From Lomentospora prolificans (taxonomy: Eukaryota; Ascomycota; Sordariomycetes; Microascales; Microascaceae), in NCBI GenBank assembly GCA_029532625.1, contig JARFXM010000002.1, forward strand, positions 744,001 through 808,000: a stretch of 64,000 nucleotides of DNA, written 5' to 3'. This document shows positions 34,801 through 46,699 of the stretch, in pieces; within the stretch, counting starts at the first letter, position 1, and the number at the start of each line of letters is the position of its first letter. Under the pieces are notes generated by a model that was not told the origin of the DNA, searched no databases, and saw only the letters and a list, made by a program, of their open reading frames with translations. A program made the position numbers and the translations under genes.

Positions 34801-37800
34801 GTTAATCCCGTGTTAATCTAATCAATGCCTGCCTCTTGTCCTCCTGGCTGGCCACCGCCACGCTCAGCCCAGCATTCGCCTCACCTATGGAATGCAGTTT
34901 TCTGGGCTCACTCCGGACGAAACGACATGCGCACTACACGCGGCAGGAGGAAGAGGCCTAGGTCTGTCAACCGTCTGGGGCAAGGCGGAACCAATTTCAA
35001 GGCGTACAGCCTGTCTTACTGCGTGGAAGGAGGCTCCTGTTGTAGAACATTAAAAGGATGCCGCTCAGGAATCCCGACTTCGTTGGGTGGTAAGCACATT
35101 TGTGTGTTGGTTGCGAGGTGCCGCACCGGCCTTGAAGGCTCGAAGCGCCCTGCTTACCACTTTGCGTCGGTTTAAAGAGTTCATGCTGCCCACCATCAAG
35201 ATTCACGACTTAATGGGCAGGGGAATCGGAGTGGGGGCACGAGAGGATGAGCTCCCTTCCCTCTTGGAAGGGCCGGTTGGCATCTTGGTACGGCCGCAGT
35301 TATTTCCTTAGAGGTTCTATTAAACCTAGTCTTTTTAGGCCTATCAGATGGAACGTTGACCATTGGTGAGATCGGATTCTTGTCGCATGGCTGGGTCGTC
35401 GAGCTAGCCACAACCAAACCATCATCTCCACTAAGCCACAAGATTCACAGAGGCCTTTCTGCCCAAGACGTCGGCCACCGTATGAAACCTGTAATCTATT
35501 TACTGGGTGTACCTACTAAGCAACCCAGGGCTCATTCGATATGGGAAAAGGCCGGCTTGCACATCCTGTCCTGTGGTACTCTGGCAAGCACAGTGCGTTC
35601 GCGTTCTGTCACGGAGAGGAATGAGAAGATGAAGAAGGAGAGGTCTGGCAAGTGAAGGTACTTTGTCTGCAGCATGCTGGCCTATGAGAGCAAGAGTACC
35701 CCTCGCTTGTGTGCTCCGCTCCCAATAGCATCCGAAGACGTGGAGGGACCTGTCCTCATCCCGCATGGCGTGGCTGGGCTTTCCGCGGGATCCTACTGGT
35801 CCCTTGTGCCTACCCGCTCTGTGATTTGTCCGACTTGCGTCACCAACTCTTGAGCGCGTAGCGAATCGATTCAGTCGCATTGCCCCTCTCTTGTGCTCTG
35901 CTACCCCTCCTTTCCACAAGAGGGAGGGGCGCTGGCTCGACCGGGCTCCACATGTCACTGATGTGCCCCTTGCTAGCAAATCATCATCGCCTATCACTTA
36001 TCCTTTCTGTGCTGGTCGCTTTCCATAGAAGGACAAAGAAGAAGCATGACAGGCCCGTCTTAGCGTTCATTGCTCCCCACCACTACTCTCAAACCAGTGC
36101 AATCAACTTACAACGGGGTTCAATCGTGAGAGCACTAGAGCGAATATAGGATATTTCGAGGGTCTGGTCTGACCTCGCCTTGTGATGGAGTTAACTTTTC
36201 TCGACCTTGAGCCTCTGCGCGACACCGTACCTGCTCCGAGTTGGTGAGAGGTTTAAAATTGTTCTGGAAGAAACGAAGAGGGTGCGGCAGGCCGGTCCTC
36301 TGAGACATGCGCATGGCATCCGTACACTCCCGTCACCGTGTCTGTGAGAGGAGCTTTTCTTGGTGCCCATGGCCAGGATATCCATCGACACATGGAGGGA
36401 TAAAGCTAGCATGTACAGGGAACCGAACGTGGGGGCAAGCAAAAAACTACTTTGGCCACTCTACGGACTTTTTCTCTGCTCAGGTGATGAAGGGATCGGT
36501 GGATGGGCTCAGGCACAAGAAAGTGATCCGGCGGTTGGATCGTTGTCGGTCCCTTGATCCCAATAGGAAAGGAACACCACACGTCTTCGCCCTCACTGGC
36601 TCGCTCTGGTCATATTGAGACACGATTTCGGAGAGAATGGGCAATCAATCTCAGGTGATGGAGGGTCTTGACTGGTTTAAAGAAGCGGGGAGGGCGAGTT
36701 CGGCGGAGGGGGTCATGCACGTTTCGCAAATAGGGAAGAACTACCATGCAATGGTATCCGACACGTTTCTGGGGCGATCGACGGCCATTTGGCATTGGCC
36801 TATCCTCTGAATAGAGAGCCCGTACAGAGGTGCACAGGAGCTCTTTTGGGGGTGTTGACACCCAAAAATCCTATGCAGCCCTGCGTTGTCGGCCACCGGG
36901 CCCCTGTCGTGGTGCGCATATGGTCGGCTCGTTGAACATGCAGCATTCTCCTGTCCCCAATCCTCGCAATTGAGTTGTAGTGAAAGGATGGGTGGGCAGG
37001 AGCTAGGCTTGCATAGAGGAAGCTGCGACCTTCCGCAGGGTCGACATGTATCGGGCCAGGAACAGGGCTTTGGGCGACCCGAGAGGGCCAGTTGTCCTAG
37101 TTACTATACATTAGAAATGGGAGCCGTTTGGATTGACGAAGTTGGTTTCCTTGTGGTCGTTGCAGAATGTTGACGGGATTCGGGGGTGTTGGCCCGGGGG
37201 AGTGGAGGAAGGGAAGCATGGACCTCGAAGTCGTGGACACAATTGCTACATCATGACACAAAATATACATCATGCCAAGATGTGAGCGGTATAACTTAGC
37301 ACTCACATACAGAAAATATACTTGCTTATTCTGGAGTTCCATGTACCTTCCCGTGACAAAAGTATCTATGCTATTCCATTACAGCACCGTCCCTCCATCG
37401 ACATCTGATCAGCCTTTGGACCTTGAATGTGGGCAGCAGAGGCCCTTTTGACATGTTCGCCCTGAGAATTCTGAAAGGTTGAAGCCATCTTCATGCTTTA
37501 GATCGAGGAAATTGGCTAATGCCCCAAGGACCTCCCGTGCTGACCTTGATAAGCGGCTACGACTTCCATAACTAGACGTTGGAAGCGTGCATGTGGTTCT
37601 TCTCGGCCGGTGCGCTCGATCTTGGGAAGGGAGCAGGGCTTGATTCGATTGTGGGGTTCAAACACTGCGTGGAGGAGGAGGTCGCCGACAAGGTCAGGTG
37701 GACAGCGCGAGGCAGTTTGGAGCTTCCCAACTTATAACGATCGTATGGGTTTGGACGTCTGTTGGGATATTCTCTTGCATCCTGGAGCCCGTGACCCCCG

Positions 37801-40800
37801 GGAAAATATCACTCTCACTATGACACTCAAGATGTTGGATCCATTCAGCTGGTCTTCTACAACTTTCAAAGATGGGCATAGGTCGGGTTGGGCTGTGTTA
37901 AGCATGTCTAGTTCCCGAAAGTTCACTGCCACCAAAAATAGCGGGGAAAAGACCGCCAAGGCCGTGGAGCAATCCCTGCGTGAGAGGCTGCTCGTCGACT
38001 CTCATCTGAGTATTAGAAGCAGGACACTCCTTCCGCAAGTCAGGACGGAGATGCCAGCTGAACCGCCGAATTGTGTTTGTTTACTTAGTACTGAAGGCCG
38101 TGCAGAAGAGCCTAGCCTGCTGGTGGATTTAATGGGTTTCGAGTCTCCATAGGAGACCATCACAAGTCAGAGACTTGTGCGATCGGCTCAGGGCTCACCG
38201 CCATTACCTCGCACCTAATTCAGCAACCGTTCTCTCGAAGCAGTCCAATCATTCCTCAGGCATCCACAAGGGTATATCCGCATTTCCTGGGCCAAACGCA
38301 TATTATGAAGTATCTGAGTGAGATCGATCTGGAGTCATAGCCCGAGAAAGAGAAGCGGGAGCGCGGCGTGATGCTGGATTCGAAACCCGTATCCCTATTC
38401 CGGCTTAAGTCCGTATTCAACTGCGCCGACTTTCAGCGCTGCTTCGAGTCGAAACGAGAACGAGCCATTCCTTTGTAGAACAAACGGGAAGCCGGCCGAC
38501 GAACAGATCCGCTTACTATTGTACAAGTGCTGAGCTAATTAATGATATTGGATGGCTCATAATTACTTTGTATCCGTCGAGCTATTACCAATTGTGCTTG
38601 GCCACACTGCGCCCCATTCAAGGCGTCGCCGGGTTGGGGCAACGGGAACACCACACGATTTGCATCCACCGCCCATTCATGGAGTGCTGACCTATTAGTG
38701 AGCTTTTACCATCGTACGCCAGCTGCAGGTTGGTCATCCCCATTCGGACAGGGTGCTGCCAGCCATCACGTCTTGCAGTTTGTCGACTGACTTCCAGCGG
38801 GCCAGCCCCATTGGAGGGTTGTCTCAATTCGCCTCGACGAGATAAACCACGCACATCTCCTCAAAGGTTTCTTCAGGCTTCCCTTTTGGTCCTTTCCTCT
38901 CAACGCTCTGGCCCTGAGTGCCACGAGGAATACTATCATCGTGTGCTTGAACCGAAATCGACAGGAAACGAAGGCACAAGTTTGGTCTCATTAGACGGAC
39001 GAGTGCTGATTGCCCCTTCCCCCACCACCATAGAACCGTTGCTTCGATACCGATATAATCCTTCTTGATCGATTTCCTTTGCTTCGCTTCAACTACCGTT
39101 TACCGCACTTTTATCTCTCACCAACGCTGGGATTACCATCTAGTTTTAGACGGAAGCTTCTTCTGTACGGCGACACTCTACTTTTTAAAGGAATTCATTC
39201 TTCCAAGTCAACTCTGGACGGTCTATTTTTATAATTCTCTTCGAGCCTTGTTCTATTGCAGAAACCGATATTGTCATTGCCTTATCCTGGCACAAAGACG
39301 TTGCAACAAGACAGCCTGATAAAAACGAAAGGATCGTTTTCTCTTTTGGAAAAGTCCCGTCAATTGGTGCAGCGACTGGGTGCGAGCCTGACCAAAACTG
39401 TCGCTACGCCCAATGCTCTAGCATACAGATCGAGACAACGAAGCCACCCTCTCGGCCTCTCGCCTTGCTTTGGAACCGGTGCCTCAGACTCGGCGAATCG
39501 ACCATCCGCACATATGGTCTTGGAAATTCCTTATTTGCCTCGAAGCTTTTTAATGCCACTACACACAGGTATGCATCTCCACGTCCACACACGGGAGGAG
39601 GGCTGGCCCCTCTTCGCCAGCCCTCTCCTCGCCTTCACAGGGAATCGCAACTCCTTTGCATGCAAGCGCATATTTTCCAACTCCCCGTTACCGTCCGCCC
39701 CGCTTATTGTCTTGCCCCCCTCCTCTGGACTGAGAGTCTCTCTCCCTCTCCTCGTCGAGCCCCCCTCCCGCCTCCACAGGGACACTGGCCGTGCTGGTCC
39801 AGCCAAGCACACCACCTCGCTGCATCACCAACCCCTCCCTGTCCACTAGCAAGGACCCCTGTCATTCCCTGACTGGCTTGGGCTTGACCCACTCGCTCGC
39901 TAGCACAAGCACCCACCAAGGACCAGAATCCAGAGTTCCAGCAGACAGAACCCCCCATTCGTCACCCCCAAACAAGCTGGCCTTGACCTCCGCGCAAACA
40001 ACCAGCTGTCCTGTGCTGTACTACCGCTGGGGCTAGCCGCACCCCCAAAGCCCCCTCCCAAGCGACTCCTACTTTTATCTGACCCTCCCCTCCCATTTTC
40101 CGTCCCTCTTGTGACCTCATGAATCACTCCCTCTGGGATCTTTCTTCTCATCCACACAAACACATATAACCATTTCTCTCCTGCTTGAGCTGCTCCTTCA
40201 ATGCGTGCAAGGATCCAGGAGCATAGCACCCGTTCAAACCGCTTCGGCCATCCCCAGCCAAATTCGGCCTTGTTGTACTAATAGTTGCCCAGCCTGGAGC
40301 CACAGCGACACCCTGCTATTTCGCCTTGTTCAGTTCTCCGTTTTCGCTCCTGACCGTTCGTAATTCGCAGTGTCCTCGCTGCAGACAACCCCGATCACCC
40401 GTGTATCATTCTCTCCTTCGTTTCGTTCAACACAACTGTTTTCGACTTGCTCAGCATAGCCTCACACCTGGGCACTGTCCGAGTCTCGCTGCATTAAATT
40501 CCATTACTTTCGGGACCTTTCGAATCCTTGGTTCAATAGCCAAACGCTGCGTGATTGCAGGGGCGCCGACCAATATCGAGCAACCTTGCACCTCCGAGGC
40601 TTTTACGCATTTGCCTTCTGCCACTTTTTCGCCTCCCAGCCGTGACCAACCAACCATTTTCGCCGTGTTCCTTGATTCCCCTGATACTGCATACTATTTA
40701 ATTGCTATCGCTCTTGTGAATCATTTCCAGCCGGCTCCTCCCCAGCATCTCTGCAACCAACTTTCACCCCGCAACATTTCGATCTCCGTACCTCGTCAAC
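31806..40800. other. Gene desert, 9 kb
   Basis: No open frame here exceeds about 200 codons, and none shows the C-ending codon bias or a domain motif. Frames at 37610-38152 (+), 35500-35997 (-) and 39256-39849 (+) are the longest and look random. The T17G20 run lies at 32477-32513. From about 39,700 to 40,800 the plus strand becomes C/T-rich, matching the promoter and long leader of the J-domain gene. Confidence 0.55.
32477..32513. repeat. T17 followed directly by G20
   Basis: A run of 17 T is followed by 20 G with no interruption. Twenty G can fold as a G-quadruplex. Homopolymer lengths like this are prone to both slippage and sequencing error. Confidence 0.9.
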
Positions 40801-42660
40801 ATGCCCCCTCCGTTACCTCCCGACCCGTACAAGACTCTTGGTGTCTCCACGACGGCTCAGATTCCCGAGATTCGTACTGCTTACAGAAAACTTGTCCTCA
40901 CTTGTCACCCTGACAAGGTGCAGGACCCGACTCTCAAGGAAAAGAAGCTTGAGGAGTTCCAGAAGCTTCAACAGGCCTATGAACTCCTGTCAAACGACAA
41001 GGAGCGGACCAAGTACGATGACCAGGTCAAGTTGATGGAGCTCCGCCAGATGGCGAAGGCAATGCCGAACACGTCATCTCCTCGCACGACCAAGGCCTAC
41101 AGCATCCGCACTACGGTACCGGAACAGCGGTCATCGCCGTACGCTACCGCATCCCCCCCGAGAACGACAAAGCTCCATGCCCAATACTCAGCTTCTCCCT
41201 CGGACGACTATGTCTTCACGGACAGAGTCAGAACCGCCAGGCGCTCGCCCAGTTACGAAAAACCCCTTATGAGCAGCCGTAAAGAGAAGGACAGAGAAGA
41301 TGACAAGGATCGGGAACGAGCTCGTAGAAGAAAAGAGAGGGAAGAAGAGAGGGTGCGCGATCGCGAGCGCGAGCGTGAGCGTGAGCGTGAAAAGGAGCTG
41401 CGTGAGCGTGAAAAGGAGCTGCGTGATCGTGAAAAGGAGCTTCGTGATCGTGAAAGAGACCGCGAACCGGTACGAGAACCAGAGCGGGAGCGCGAGCGCG
41501 AGCGGGAGCGCGAACGAGATGCGGACCGTGACCGTGAACGGGACCGGGACCGACGTGCGACCGAGAAGGAGAGGAAGGCGGAGAAGAGGCGTCAAGACAA
41601 GGAGCGAAAGCACCAACATGAGGAGAAGCGACAACAACGTAATGCTACGTACGTGGAGGAGTACGAGGACGACATCGTTCGTTCGTCAGACAAGAAGAAG
41701 TCCAGCCGCAAGCATCGCGAGAGGGAGTCGACTCCCAAGGTCGAGGTTGACATGGACGAGAAACTCGATGCCGCGCTTCACCATATCAAGGCGAAAACCT
41801 TTGCCCCCAAGATTGAGAGGGCGGCGACGTTTGATGGCCCCTTCCGGCAATCTCCGCCTTCAGTCCCTACTCCTCCGCCGTCTAGGCCCCCTTACCAGGC
41901 ACCGCCTGCTCCTCACATGATGGAAGATGACGACGACGATGACGACGATGACGATGAAGAAGAAGAGTTGATCCACCGCTCAAGGGCTACTCAACACCGC
42001 CGTGGATCTTACGACCCCCCCCGGTCTCGAGACAGCCCATTCCACCGTAAGAAGTCGGTCTCAAGCATTCAGGAGGAGCCGCATATCATCCTGTCAGCAT
42101 CGCCTCGCCATCCATCCATCATTTCGGAGTCCCCCCCCATCGGATCGCTTCCCAAGTCAAGTACGTTCCACGAAGGCCTGAGCCCACTTCACAGGTCAAA
42201 TCCGATCCCCACAATTAGTAGGGCATACACCTACTCGGGTGAGTCGGTCGATCCGCGAGGCCGAAGCCGGTCTAGGCAGCACCCCCAGCGCATGATGGAA
42301 GTCAGTGAAGAAGAAGACGAAGACGAGGAGAGACGATACATGCAGGCTCGAAAGCACCGAGCCGCCCGACGAGACTCGGGCCCCTCCGAAGCTATCGGCA
42401 TCCCGTACAAGGTCAAGCCGTACGGGTCTGAAAGCGGACGAAGCCTTGGGCGAGAATCCTCCTATAGGGACTCGCCCAGCCGTTCCAAGGTCTACCATCC
42501 TTCTAGCTCGTCGTCTGGCATCCGAGCAGTCGACCCTTCTTATTTGGGCGGCCCTACGTACCAGAAGATCAAGACTAGGAAGGAGTTCACTCCCGACGAC
42601 GTCAACTGGGGCCGCTACGACGGCTTCGCTCACGAGATTGATACTGGCCGCTACCGCTGA
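40801..42660 (+). CDS. J-domain (DnaJ-like) protein with charged repeat tract
   Basis: A single exon encodes 619 residues. The N-terminal J-domain spans about residues 8-72 and has the essential HPD at 36-38 in helix II/III context (YRKLVLTCHPDKV), so it should stimulate an Hsp70 ATPase. There is no G/F region, zinc finger or C-terminal substrate domain, which makes it a class C J-protein. Residues about 155-280 are an almost pure Arg/Glu/Asp/Lys tract built from repeats such as REKELRDREKEL, which should form a long charged single helix. A poly-Asp/Glu run sits near 378-392. The C-terminus (EFTPDDVNWGRYDGFAHEID) is ordered-looking and may bind a partner. RE/RD tracts are typical of nuclear RNA-processing proteins, so a nuclear role is possible. 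The start has a good context (aacATGcc). Confidence 0.9.
   Translation: MPPPLPPDPYKTLGVSTTAQIPEIRTAYRKLVLTCHPDKVQDPTLKEKKLEEFQKLQQAYELLSNDKERTKYDDQVKLMELRQMAKAMPNTSSPRTTKAYSIRTTVPEQRSSPYATASPPRTTKLHAQYSASPSDDYVFTDRVRTARRSPSYEKPLMSSRKEKDREDDKDRERARRRKEREEERVRDREREREREREKELREREKELRDREKELRDRERDREPVREPERERERERERERDADRDRERDRDRRATEKERKAEKRRQDKERKHQHEEKRQQRNATYVEEYEDDIVRSSDKKKSSRKHRERESTPKVEVDMDEKLDAALHHIKAKTFAPKIERAATFDGPFRQSPPSVPTPPPSRPPYQAPPAPHMMEDDDDDDDDDDEEEELIHRSRATQHRRGSYDPPRSRDSPFHRKKSVSSIQEEPHIILSASPRHPSIISESPPIGSLPKSSTFHEGLSPLHRSNPIPTISRAYTYSGESVDPRGRSRSRQHPQRMMEVSEEEDEDEERRYMQARKHRAARRDSGPSEAIGIPYKVKPYGSESGRSLGRESSYRDSPSRSKVYHPSSSSSGIRAVDPSYLGGPTYQKIKTRKEFTPDDVNWGRYDGFAHEIDTGRYR
41350..41590 (+). 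repeat. In-gene tandem repeats coding Arg-Glu/Arg-Asp tract
   Basis: Degenerate 6-bp (gagcgt/gagcgc) and 21-24-bp (gaaaaggagctgcgtgatcgt-type) repeats code for the charged helix of the J-domain protein. The nucleotide copies are close enough to suggest recent slippage within the frame. Confidence 0.8.
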
Positions 42661-43667
42661 TGGTCGCCATTTTCCTCGTTATCAAGTGGAAGTGCCTGGA
42701 GGACCCAATCGTCCAAACCTCTTGCGTAGACTCAAGCATGTGCTGCGTGTATACTTTTGAGTTATTTTTTTCCCCCTCTTTTTCTTTTTTCCTTTTATTG
42801 TTCTTTCCCACCTCAGTATATGCATTTCATATTTCATGTTTCAAATTTTCGCCCTTTACTCTTCAATTTCATGTCCTTTGTGAGAGACGGCCTTTTATAA
42901 CGGAAACCATGCGACGGAGCTCTATTCTTTGGCATACAACAAACACATTTTAAACCACAACATTGGTATATCTGGACATGACTGGGGGGGACATGGAGAG
43001 CGTTCATAACTTGGTGTCTGGTGATTTCGGTTTCTCTTGCCTTTTTTGTTCTCCTTTTTCACTGGTTTCTATATTGTATTCATCATTGGAAGGTGTTTTT
43101 CTCTTTCTTTGTCTGCTATTATTGTCCCTTGCTTATTGGCAGAGACACCAGGTTGGGAATAACTCGAATTTCTTTTCAGCAGGTTTGGGCATATAACTCT
43201 GAGTAACTCATGGGATATTCGGAGAGGGTTTTCGGGCACATTGTTTTAAACACAAACGAGCGCACAACGCATCGTTATGGGATGATATTGGGAATGATGA
43301 TGAAGGGAAACCCGAAGGGATCTCGGAAACCAGTCGAGGGAGCAAATGGGCTTTTTTCTTTGGGAAACGGGCACTGGAGAGCCATTTTCCCAGCTTTCTG
43401 CTATTAAGATAGTCTCGTTTAGAGTTGAGGAGAGGGAGCTGGCGGAAGTTGGCAGAGACGGAGAGGGTGAGAATATCTCGGAGGGATTGGGACTCTTTGC
43501 GTGTTTCTTCTCTCTTGTTATTTCGGCTCTTGAATCTACGACTTTTGCATTCTCTTGCTATGGCTCTAAACATCTTCTCTCCCGTCTTTGGCTATCTATC
43601 CCGAGATTTGCGTCCGCAGTGAATTGTATTTTGTTTTGCGAGCACACAATAACGCTTGCTCGCTCTA

Positions 43668-43709
<42 letters not shown>
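43668..43709. repeat. T17A25 perfect palindromic homopolymer pair
   Basis: Seventeen T are followed immediately by 25 A, forming a 17-bp inverted repeat with no spacer. Confidence 0.95.
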
Positions 43710-44570
43710 GGCTTCAATGCTTTTGCCCCTCCACCATCTTGTTCCGTTTGATGGTTGGGTGGCGTTGGGAGGGCAGGGCGAGTGTCGTCCAGAGGTATAG
43801 ACGTCATTCGGGATCGGACCGCGAAACTGGGCCTTGGGGGAACGTCGATCCCCTCGCCAACCCCGCGAGGGATCTAATCTAATGGGAAACCCCGAACCCC
43901 TCAAAGCGGCAACGCCCAGCCAAATAAACCAACAATGGATGTGGGCGCTTACCTGGTTTCGGACGCAGTTACAAGTAACATTTCCCTGCCTTTCAAGGTT
44001 ACGAACCTTTTGTCAGATTTGATTGACATGGAGGGGTGAAGAGGAAAAGGACCTTATGTCATTGTGCAGGTGGGGGGGGCTATTGGGGGATCTAGACGGT
44101 TCGCTTTAGAGCTTTGGAGCTTGTGGGTTTGGGAGGGCGAGGGTTGAGGTGAGGTCATGATTTGTGTCTTTTTCTTATTTTTTTGGGTCTTGGGATGAGC
44201 TGATCTCGCGGTTGGAGTGGACGAGCTGGCTGGGGAGGGAAGCTATCTGGCAAGGGTGTGTGGTAAGGCTACTGGGTGAGGTCGGTGGATGCAGCAGTGG
44301 CTGGAGAGAGAGTCTGAGACATGTATGTGAGCTATGGGGTTTAACGCTGCAAGACGAGCAAGGGAAGAAGAGAGAAATCTATTCGTATTTTCGAGAGAAA
44401 TTGGAAAGAAAACCTGGTCCCGGGGTATGTCTATATGAAGCAAAAAGAAAAGAAAATTGAGACATGTGGAGAGGATGAGAACAGAACAGAGTCAGAACTT
44501 CCCCGTGAAAACGCCGACCCTTTGCAGGGAGATGAGATGAGAGGAAAATGATGGTGCGATGCTAATGGTG

Positions 44571-44573
<3 letters not shown>

Positions 44574-44623
<50 letters not shown>
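44574..44623. repeat. (GA)25 microsatellite
   Basis: An uninterrupted GA dinucleotide array of 50 bp. It lies about 85 bp beyond the sterol acyltransferase stop codon and is probably in its 3' UTR. Confidence 0.95.
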
Positions 44624-44627
<4 letters not shown>

Positions 44628-44707
44628 GTCCACGCCAGCGGGACCGAGAGCATACTTTCAACAACACCAAAAGTTGGTCTCGAGGTTGGGCCATGAAACT
44701 CTTATCT

Positions 44708-46699
44708 CTATATCAACACGTAGAGCGAGCAAATCTATAACCGAGTTAGCCACCACCTTCCTCCACTCCCGCACACCAAAAAATAATAAGCAGTGCAGCA
44801 AGAATGTAGCGAAAAAGGCAGTGAGTGCATCATGCGGAGGAGTTGTGTTCCACTTACCAAGCTCAAGCCCAAAATCATGGAGCACCAAAACATGGCATTA
44901 TTCAGCGTATGCCTATCCCTCACCCACTTCGTCCTCTGCAGCACAACGATGGGCAGCTGCAGCATCTGGCAAATGAAGCCGTATCCCCTCAGCTTCTTGG
45001 TGATGCACGCCATGACGATCTCGTGGCCGAAGGCGGAGATGAGGAAGGTCATGGCCGTGGCCATGGTCTTGCCCATGCGGGCTCTGCTGGCCGAGTAGAC
45101 GTGCCTGCGGAGGAAGGCGTGCACGGGCACGTTCCACTCGCGCGAGAACTCCATCCAGTCGGTCGAGTTCCACCAGTCCGAGTAAAAGTGGCGATCGGCG
45201 AACCGGGTGATTTCGGCAAAGGCGCCGAGGACGTACTCGAAGATGACGAGGAAGACGAGCAGGAACGTCACCATGAAGGGGAAGAGGAGCCACGAGATGG
45301 TCTCGGCGAGGATGAGGAGGGTCTCCGACGCGGACGGCGCCGGTTGGAGCGGGGAGGACGGGTTGAGGCGGGTCGAGGCTTCGGTGAGCACGGGGAGGAT
45401 GAACTCTTCCGAGACGATGGTGAGGAGGAAGATGCAGACAAAGGTGGCGACGAACTTGCTGGAGAGGGCGGCCCAGTCGATGCTGGGGGTGCGCGGGTAC
45501 TCGAGCTCGTAGCAGAGGGTCGGGCAGAGGAGGTAATCGAGGTAATTGGACCAGGTGAGGTTGCGCGGGTACGTGACGTTGCCCATGGGGCTGGTGAGCT
45601 CGCGCGCGAGATCCTCCCTAAGGTTCTCGAGCTCTTCGTCGGAGCCCGACGCGCGGTCGGCGTCGGTGTCGGCGTCGGCGTCGACGTGCTCGCCGTTGAC
45701 GGCCAGTTTCTCGCGCTGGCTGAACGAGGGCCGCTTGGGGCTCGAGAGCGTGCCCTCCGGGTTCTCGGGGCTGGGATACATGTAGACGGGAGCCTTGGAC
45801 GCCGTCGACGGGTTATCCAGGGCGCGCAGGCGCTTTTCCGTCTCGCTGAGGTGGCCATTGTAGAAGGCGTACGAGTGCATCTTCATCAGCATCGTCATAG
45901 TGTGTAATAGGAAGAAGACTTGGGCGGTCCACGTCCAATCGAACAGAAAGGGTACGGCAACCCAGAAGGCGAGCCACAAGACTTGGTATATGCTCTGCAA
46001 GGCCATGCCGCCAAATTTCCAGGTTCCAAACGACTTGGCGGAGAACTTCCTGACCAATTGCTGCATGGGCAGCGAGGCGGCGGTGGTGGCGACCATCATG
46101 AAGTCGGCGAGGGCAAGCTGCTGGAGCTTCACTGTGAAGAGTGCCCAGATGCGCACGCGCATGGGGTAGCCCGTATCCTTGATGTTGCGCAGCATGGTCG
46201 TTATCGCAAGGATGCACAACCCGATCCAGAACAGGGTATAGAAGCCATGGAAGTCTTTGTAGTCCGAGTTCGGGTCAAAGTGGGACACGCGCGAGGTATA
46301 GTCGACGGTGGGGAAGATTCGGCGGCGGAGACGGCGCTGCTCGGCGCGGACGAGCTTGCGGGCGGAGAAGAGGTATTGGTCGGAGGGAGGGGCATCTTCG
46401 GGGAGAGGCGTGCTTGACCCGCTAGACACAATAGTTCGAGTTAGCATGAACCCATGGGCCCATTGGGTTTCCGTTAGAGAGAGGGAGGGAAAGATCAGAA
46501 GGAGAAGAGGTGGAGCGCACCTGGGAGTCTCGCTGGCCGAGAGGGTCTCTGGCGAGTTGCGCAAGTTGCTGCTCACCGAGGGCGCCGTGTCGCCCAGCGC
46601 GCGATCACTCTTCTGCCGCTTGGCGCCCTTGCGCTGGCGTGGGCGGAGGCCGTTTTCGCGGGCCGCGACGCCATTTGTGTGTGCCCACGACGAGGACAT
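44708..46699 (-). CDS. are2: Sterol O-acyltransferase (ARE1/ARE2, ACAT family)
   Basis: Predicted exons 46521-46699, 44858-46421 and 44708-44734 encode 589 residues. This ER multi-pass MBOAT enzyme esterifies ergosterol with fatty acyl-CoA for storage in lipid droplets. The hallmarks are FYSDWWN at 472-478 (the FYxDWWN acyl-CoA motif) and FGHEIV with catalytic His526. At least seven hydrophobic helices are visible between about 125 and the end. The N-terminal ~60 residues are basic and polar, as in yeast Are proteins. The last exon is only 27 nt and gives ICSLYVLI plus stop; its acceptor follows a ctaac branch site and restores the hydrophobic C-terminus expected for the family. Reading through the donor would add a non-hydrophobic tail instead. 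The gene symbol is by family, and ARE1 versus ARE2 cannot be told apart. Confidence 0.93.

Larger units (their letters stand above)
42661..44707. other. Convergent intergenic region with homopolymers and (GA)25
   Basis: The J-domain gene (+) and the sterol acyltransferase (-) point toward each other. The stretch holds T-rich 3' UTR sequence at 42,765-42,800, the T17A25 palindrome, and a (GA)25 array. The frames across the T/A runs encode poly-Phe/poly-Lys and are not genes. Confidence 0.55.

Noticed and set aside
38370..38440. Possible minus-strand tRNA (ATTCGAA T-loop-like string near a TTAA)
   Set aside because: The T-stem does not pair and no consistent acceptor or anticodon stem could be drawn.
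39256..40913. Open frames of 197 and 195 codons before the J-domain gene
   Set aside because: They sit in a C/T-rich leader, lack motifs, and the second overlaps the real start in another frame.
44825..45907. 360-codon open frame opposite the sterol acyltransferase
   Set aside because: Antisense shadow rich in Glu/Gly/Val from complementary codon bias.
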